Translations under genes and position numbers: made by a program | Assembly: GCA_964464815.1 (NCBI GenBank) | Contig: CAYXHF010000061.1 | Coordinates: 1 to 9,476, forward strand | Source of the DNA: UBA11524 sp964464815 | Lineage (GTDB): Bacteria > Bacillota > Clostridia > Christensenellales > Aristaeellaceae | Length of the DNA stretch: 9,476 nt | Direction: 5' to 3' | Shown: piece by piece, positions 6,008 to 9,476 of the stretch | Layout of the letters: every line of letters starts with the position of its first letter | How positions within the stretch are numbered: position 1 is the stretch's first letter | Notes under the pieces: model-generated | The model's input: only the letters and a program-made list of their open reading frames with translations | Told to the model about the DNA's origin: nothing | The model's database searches: none

Positions 6008-6202
6008 ATGCCTGTTGGGTGCGCGCGTTACGTAAGGAGCTTGATTGACATTTTATCGGCCATTTCAGGCGTTTTGGCAGCCAATCAAATTGGTATTTTT
6101 GCCATTTCCACGTTCAATACCGACTATGTATTGACAAAGGCTGAGAATGATCAAAGGGCTGCAAATGTGCTTGCACAGGCAGGCTATAGCATCATCGAAT
6201 AA
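6008..6202 (+). pseudogene. 5'-truncated ACT-domain protein remnant
   Basis: From the Leu codon at 6041 to the stop at 6200-6202 the frame encodes an ACT-like segment of about 53 residues: LIDILSAISGVLAANQIGIF, then AISTFNTDYVLTK and a closing helix ending GYSIIE. This matches the C-terminal half of small clostridial ACT-domain proteins of ~120-130 aa (ACT_7 type), whose conserved core reads like GIFAISTYNTDYIL. The expected N-terminal half is absent. Upstream the frame reads unrelated sequence, with an ATG at 6008 and an in-frame ATG at 5906 that has no homology. A deletion apparently joined the promoter region to mid-gene. A TTG at 6041 preceded by AAGGAG (6034-6039) is too close to be a good start, though a 53-65 aa product cannot be ruled out. 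Confidence 0.65.
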
Positions 6203-6253
6203 TGGTCATACAAGGGTTGACGTGATTTTTTTGCGAAGGGAGGCAAACGAAGG

Positions 6254-7762
6254 ATGCAACAGCGCACCTATCTTGCCATTGACCTGAAGTCCTTCTATGC
6301 CTCCGTTGAATGCCGTGATCGTGGGCTTGACCCGCTGGACACGCATCTTGTTGTCGCGGATGAAGGACGCACGGACAAGACAATTTGCCTTGCCGTCACG
6401 CCGTCATTGAAGCGGTATGGACTGTCAGGGCGGTGTCGGTTGTTTGAGGTCAGACAGTGCGTCAAGGAGGCGAATGCGAAGCGTCGGCAGAATGCGCCGG
6501 ACAAAACGCTGGAGGGCGCATCGTGTCTGGCGTCTGAATTGCAGGAGAATCCCAGGCTTGCGCTTGATTTCGTGATTGCGCCGCCGCAGATGGCGCGGTA
6601 TATGGACATCAGCACGCAAATCTACCGCATCTACATGAAGTACGTCGCGCCGGAGGACATTGTGGTCTACTCCATTGACGAAGTGTTCATGGACGTGACG
6701 AACTACCTGCATACCTATCAGCTGACGCCGCGTGCGCTGGCGATGAAAATCATTCTGGACGTGCTGGAAACGACCGGCATCACGGCGACAGCAGGAATTG
6801 GCACGAATCTATTCCTGTGCAAGGTGGCGATGGACATTGTGGCCAAGCATATTCCGGCGGATGAAAACGGTGTCCGCATTGCAGAGCTGGATGAGATGAA
6901 ATTCCGGCGTGAGCTGTGGACGCATCGGCCGCTCACGGACTTCTGGCGCGTCGGCAGAGGCTACGCGCGCAAGCTTGAAGCAAACCGGATGTTCACGATG
7001 GGCGATGTGGCACGATGCTCGGTGTATCAGGAAGATAAGCTGTACAAGCTCTTTGGCAAGAACGCGGAGCTGCTGATTGACCATGCATGGGGCTGGGAGC
7101 CCTGCACGATTGCCGACATCAAGGCATACAAGCCCAGCAGCAACAGCATCGGCTCGGGACAGGTGCTGCACTGCGCCTATGAAGCGGAGAAGGCGAAGCT
7201 TGTCCTGCGTGAAATGGCGGATGTACTGGTGCTGGACTTGGTGGACAAGGGAATGGTGACGGATCAGATTGTCATTGATGTGGGCTACGACATTGACAAC
7301 CTCACCGACCCGGTGCGGAGCCGGCAATATCGCGGCCCGGTGGAAACAGACCGCTACGGGCGAAAAATCCCGAAGTCGGCGCACGGCTCCATCAATCTGG
7401 ATGGTTATACGTCCTCGACCAAGAAAATCATGGGCGCGGTGTCGGAACTATTCGACCGCATGGTGGACAAGAATCTGCTGGTGCGCCGCATGAACATCAC
7501 CGCCAACCACGTGCTTGGCGAAAATGATGCGCCCAGCAAGACGGCACAGTATGAGCAGCTGGATCTCTTCACCGATTTTGCCGCCGTGGAGGAGGCGCAA
7601 AAGCGCGAACAGACGGAACTGGAACGAGAAAAGAAGATGCAGCAGGCGATGCTCACCATCAAAAAGAAATTCGGGAAGAATGCCATCCTCAAGGGCATGA
7701 ATTTGGAGGAAGGCGCAACGGCGAAGGCACGCAATGAACAGATTGGCGGCCACAAGGCGTGA
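6254..7762 (+). CDS. Y-family translesion DNA polymerase (UmuC/UvrX-like)
   Basis: Error-prone polymerase for synthesis across damaged template. The 502 aa have the Y-family palm: DLKSFYASVE (10-19) with metal ligand Asp10 and Tyr15 at the steric-gate position, SIDEVFMD (140-147) with catalytic Asp142 and Glu143, and the AGIGTNLFLCK block (180-190). A helix-hairpin-helix-like segment lies at ~230-255 and the little finger at ~290-420. QLDLF (435-439) is a canonical sliding-clamp binding pentapeptide, followed by a charged helix (445-475) and a C terminus ending in GGHKA. Length and tail match the mobile and chromosomal UvrX/YqjW group of Bacillota rather than the ~350-aa DinB. GAAGGGAGG lies 10 nt before the ATG. 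A YolD-like gene follows 42 nt later, the usual partner. No CGAAC-N4-GTTCG LexA box is visible upstream, so SOS control is not evident; transcription may come from 5963. Confidence 0.93.
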   Translation: MQQRTYLAIDLKSFYASVECRDRGLDPLDTHLVVADEGRTDKTICLAVTPSLKRYGLSGRCRLFEVRQCVKEANAKRRQNAPDKTLEGASCLASELQENPRLALDFVIAPPQMARYMDISTQIYRIYMKYVAPEDIVVYSIDEVFMDVTNYLHTYQLTPRALAMKIILDVLETTGITATAGIGTNLFLCKVAMDIVAKHIPADENGVRIAELDEMKFRRELWTHRPLTDFWRVGRGYARKLEANRMFTMGDVARCSVYQEDKLYKLFGKNAELLIDHAWGWEPCTIADIKAYKPSSNSIGSGQVLHCAYEAEKAKLVLREMADVLVLDLVDKGMVTDQIVIDVGYDIDNLTDPVRSRQYRGPVETDRYGRKIPKSAHGSINLDGYTSSTKKIMGAVSELFDRMVDKNLLVRRMNITANHVLGENDAPSKTAQYEQLDLFTDFAAVEEAQKREQTELEREKKMQQAMLTIKKKFGKNAILKGMNLEEGATAKARNEQIGGHKA

Positions 7763-7804
7763 ATGCCTACAAAACGGAGCATATCAGCAGAGGAGGAAAC
7801 GCAT

Positions 7805-8218
7805 ATGTACGAGGATATTATCAATTTGCCGCACCATGTGTCGCCGACGCGGCCACAAATGCCGATGGCCGACCGTGCCGCGCAGTTTTCTCCCTTTGCG
7901 GCGCTGACAGGGTATGATGCGGCCATTCAGGAAACCGCACGGCTGACCGACAGCAAGATTGATTTGGTCGATTCCGGCTTGGAGGAACTGAACCGGCGCC
8001 TACAGCTTCTGATGGCGCATTTGGCCGACTTGCCGGAGGTGTCCATCACGTACTTTCAGCCGGATGCGCGAAAATCCGGAGGTGCGTACCGGGAGGCGCA
8101 CGGTGTGGTGAAGAAGCTGGATGGGTTTGAGCAGCTCCTCATCATGCAGGATGGCACGAAAATTCCGCTGGGCGATGTGCTGCACATCGAGGGCGAGCTG
8201 TTTGCGATGCTGGAATAA
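7805..8218 (+). CDS. YolD-like protein, partner of the Y-family polymerase
   Basis: Small cytoplasmic protein of 137 aa. The family hallmark is ADRAAQFSPFAALTGYDAAI (22-41), followed by a helical segment (41-75) and a beta-rich C-terminal half ending in IPLGDVLHIEGELF (120-133). YolD-like proteins are encoded beside UvrX-type polymerases in Bacillota and have been proposed to act as UmuD-like accessory factors; the biochemical role is unsettled. The start at 7805 is chosen because AGGAGG (7791-7796) lies 8 nt upstream and the protein family begins there. An ATG at 7763, abutting the polymerase stop, would add 14 residues and lacks a ribosome site. The two genes clearly form an operon ended by the terminator at 8288. 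Confidence 0.9.
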   Translation: MYEDIINLPHHVSPTRPQMPMADRAAQFSPFAALTGYDAAIQETARLTDSKIDLVDSGLEELNRRLQLLMAHLADLPEVSITYFQPDARKSGGAYREAHGVVKKLDGFEQLLIMQDGTKIPLGDVLHIEGELFAMLE

Positions 8219-8287
8219 TGTCGCCATGGCGTGTGCTGGCCGTAACCTGGTGCTGGACACATGAAGAAATACGCGATTGTGTAAAAG

Positions 8288-8321
8288 AAAAATGCTTCCT
8301 GATGCGTCAGGGAGCATTTTT
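8288..8321. terminator. Strong bidirectional terminator
   Basis: AAAAATGCTTCCTGA (8288-8302) and TCAGGGAGCATTTTT (8307-8321) form a 15-bp stem with one G-U type pair and a TGCG tetraloop. The A and T flanks give a U tract in both directions, so it ends both the polymerase-yolD operon and the converging acetyltransferase. The 70 nt between the yolD stop and this stem hold nothing recognisable. Confidence 0.92.
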
Positions 8322-8347
8322 CGTGTGAGGCGATTTTGCAATTCGTA

Positions 8348-8839
8348 TTAAACGAGTTCCTTCAGGTAAAATAAATCCATGGTGCTGTGAACCACTTCTG
8401 CGGGTCGGCTGATTTTCTGATACCCATTTCTTTCATATAGGCGAACCGCCGCCTGAAGATTGGTGTGTGTTTCTAAATACAGGCGCTGGAATTGCTTGTC
8501 CCTGGCATAGCATTCGATGGTTTCCAACAAGCGTTGTCCTATCCCTTGGCGCTTGCTTTTTTCTGACACGTATAGCTTTTGAATTTCTCCGCAACGTGGA
8601 AATCCTGTGAACAGTGCCATTCCGATTCCGCCAACCACTTCTCCTGCATCTGTTGCTGCAATCAAATAGATTCGTTCATGAGGCTGCTTGGCATAATGCT
8701 GGCTTAAGCAATCCAGCTCCGGATCATAATAAGCCGTTCCGGGAATATCTAAATGATACTTTGCCAGGTTATCCCGAATGATTTGTGCAATGGCTGCATC
8801 ATCCTGTTGCTCTATGGGCCGTATTACGATGCTGTTCAT
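8348..8839 (-). CDS. GNAT family N-acetyltransferase
   Basis: Cytoplasmic acetyl-CoA-dependent acyltransferase of 163 aa, normal length for a single GNAT domain. The fold is seen in order: strand beta-1 IVIRPIE (4-10), helices to ~50, strand 4 VVGGIGMALF (68-77), motif A at 85-105 with LYVSEKSKRQGIGQRLL carrying the Q/R-x-x-G-x-G pyrophosphate loop, and motif B at 121-141 (YLETHTN, then LYERNGY). The RxxGIGQRLLE and YERNGY signatures are typical of the broad RimI/PhnO-like group; the substrate cannot be predicted. The start at 8839 follows a weak GGGGTG site with only 4 nt spacing, so translation may be modest. The gene is alone, with its own promoter near 8940 and a structured leader of about 95 nt. 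Confidence 0.9.
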   Translation of the reverse strand: MNSIVIRPIEQQDDAAIAQIIRDNLAKYHLDIPGTAYYDPELDCLSQHYAKQPHERIYLIAATDAGEVVGGIGMALFTGFPRCGEIQKLYVSEKSKRQGIGQRLLETIECYARDKQFQRLYLETHTNLQAAVRLYERNGYQKISRPAEVVHSTMDLFYLKELV

Positions 8840-8885
8840 GATTCACCCCGTCCAATGCTGATTGATTATGCTTGAAAAAATGATT

Positions 8886-8932
8886 CACATTACCGAAGAC
8901 AAAGGGAAGGATGCGAACAAGCCGGTAATGTG
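8886..8932 (-). other. Hairpin at the 5' end of the acetyltransferase mRNA
   Basis: CACATTACCG (8886-8895) and CGGTAATGTG (8923-8932) form a perfect 10-bp stem with a 27-nt loop. The predicted transcription start is about 8933, so the stem lies at the very 5' end of the leader. It matches no riboswitch class I know. Confidence 0.5.
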
Positions 8933-8939
8933 TTTGTTC
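8915..8939. promoter_or_regulatory. Possible operator overlapping the transcription start
   Basis: GAACAA (8915-8920) and TTGTTC (8934-8939) form an inverted repeat with 13 bp between, abutting the -10 box. The position suits a repressor site. It is not a LexA box, which needs a 4-bp spacer. Confidence 0.3.
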
Positions 8940-8969
8940 ATTATAGCATATCTTTTCCCTGAATGACAA
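8940..8969 (-). promoter_or_regulatory. Promoter of the acetyltransferase gene
   Basis: The minus strand has TTGTCA (8969-8964) as -35, an 18-bp spacer and a perfect TATAAT (8945-8940) with TGC just before it. The stretch AAAAGATATGCTAT around the -10 is identical to that in the GH43 promoter. Confidence 0.75.
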
Positions 8970-8991
8970 GCTTTTGCCTTGCGCATAACGA

Positions 8992-9117
8992 TTATCTTGC
9001 CGCATCCAGCATATGCTCAATGAAAATCCCATACACGGTGGTTGGGACGTTCACTAGTACGTGCGTCACAGAGCCAATCAGCTTTCCATCCGGAATGATT
9101 GGGCTGCCGGATACGAG
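8992..9117 (-). pseudogene. spoIVB: Decayed C-terminal fragment of spoIVB (sporulation serine peptidase)
   Basis: The minus strand reads VSGSPIIPDGKLIGSVTHVL, then VNVPTTVYGIFIEHMLDAAR and a TAA stop at 8992-8994. This is the C-terminal end of SpoIVB, the serine peptidase that triggers SpoIVFB during sporulation. Known proteins have SGSPI with the catalytic Ser, then GKLIGAVTH and VNDP..GYGIFIENML. Here conserved positions are changed (Asp to Val, Gly to Val, Asn to His). An in-frame stop at 9124-9126 and loss of homology beyond ~9112 show that the rest is missing. The family protein is ~400 aa, so fewer than 45 residues remain. It is a relic, not a gene, left by rearrangement or by partial duplication. 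Confidence 0.8.
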
Positions 9118-9149
9118 TGGTTGTCATTAGGAACAATCGTTTTTAAGCG

Positions 9150-9190
9150 CAAAATAGCTGTGCATCGTAAATTGATGCACAGCTATTTTG
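9150..9190 (-). terminator. Terminator of the right-edge gene
   Basis: A perfect 17-bp stem, CAAAATAGCTGTGCATC (9150-9166) with GATGCACAGCTATTTTG (9174-9190), and a 7-nt loop. It follows the leftward gene by 32 nt. The T tract is short (TTTT within the stem, then GCGCTT) but the stem is very stable. Confidence 0.75.
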
Positions 9191-9222
9191 TCGTTCTTAT
9201 TCAGCTCTCGGCAAAAGGGAAT

Positions 9223-9476
9223 TTATCTCTTCTTATAAAGCAATAATTCAGGATTTTTTCCATCAGATTCATAGGTACATATCATGATAAAATCCATGTT
9301 TGCAAGAATCCCGAAGCATAGTCCATCTACAATTTCTGATTCTAATTGATTACCTAGATATGTTGTCTTGTCATCTAAAAATTTTACCATCTTACCGTTA
9401 GGAAGAGGATAATCGAGATTTACATATTTACCAACTAAAGCATTTAGTTTTCCCAGTTTAGGCATCCCCTCAATAG
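9223..9476 (-). CDS. Hypothetical protein, AT-rich, 5' end beyond the window
   Basis: I do not recognise this protein. The last 80 residues run from MPKLGKLNALVGKYVNLDYP to KNPELLLYKKR, a small soluble alpha/beta-looking sequence with a central SEIVDGLCFGIL and a MDFIMICTYE strand; no signal peptide or helix is seen. The ATG at 9465 has a GAGGGG directly against it with no spacing, and the frame stays open through Ile-Glu-Gly to the edge, so the true start is probably outside. The base composition is clearly more AT-rich than the rest of the window, and codons such as AAA, TTA and ATA dominate, which suggests a horizontally acquired gene. Size and composition would suit an immunity or accessory protein, but nothing proves that. 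Confidence 0.6.
   Translation of the reverse strand, partial: IEGMPKLGKLNALVGKYVNLDYPLPNGKMVKFLDDKTTYLGNQLESEIVDGLCFGILANMDFIMICTYESDGKNPELLLYKKR

Noticed and set aside
6295..7926. Several leftward open frames opposite the polymerase and yolD genes
   Set aside because: Shadows of real genes in other frames, without their own signals.
8799..9032. Leftward 77-codon frame upstream of the acetyltransferase
   Set aside because: It crosses the promoter and overlaps the GNAT start in another frame; no ribosome site or homology.

Overview
This window looks like chromosomal DNA from a spore-forming member of the Bacillota, most likely a gut-type Clostridia (Oscillospiraceae or Butyricicoccaceae-like). 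The evidence is strong AGGAGG ribosome binding sites, sigma-A type promoters with TGn-extended -10 boxes, a Y-family polymerase paired with a YolD-like protein, a remnant of the sporulation gene spoIVB, and a palindromic intergenic element of a type I recall from clostridial genomes. Species cannot be named from the sequence alone.

Left block (1-3351): a rightward RhlE-type DEAD-box RNA helicase with a long basic Lys/Ala/Pro tail converges on a leftward GH43 endo-arabinanase-like enzyme that has no signal peptide. A 14-bp perfect hairpin separates their stop codons. The gap upstream of the arabinanase holds a ~225-bp inverted-repeat element that supports no real gene.

Centre (3352-5851, all leftward): a CorC/HlyC (CNNM-CBS) family membrane protein of the type linked to Mg2+ export, then an unrecognised three-helix membrane protein with its own promoter and terminator. 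The ~240 bases upstream of the CorC gene hold the most interesting feature in the window. A consensus promoter and a near-perfect Shine-Dalgarno drive an unannotated 27-codon ORF. Its peptide begins MDDGDSDANP (acidic residues plus proline) and ends in Pro just before the stop. The last codons of this ORF form the 5' arm of a large hairpin that is followed by five U's, ahead of the CorC start. I propose a leader-peptide attenuator that could sense Mg2+ by ribosome destabilisation, in the manner of MgtL but with the sign appropriate for an exporter.

Right block (5852-9476): the tail end of an ACT-domain gene (5'-truncated) with a good promoter in front of it, then a two-gene cassette of a UvrX/UmuC-like translesion polymerase carrying a QLDLF clamp-binding motif and a YolD-like partner. 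This ends at a strong bidirectional terminator shared with a leftward GNAT acetyltransferase. Beyond that lie a decayed C-terminal fragment of spoIVB, a 17-bp perfect terminator hairpin, and an AT-rich unrecognised gene running off the right edge. The two gene relics and the composition change suggest that this end is a site of rearrangement.

No tRNA, rRNA, CRISPR array or complete insertion sequence was seen.
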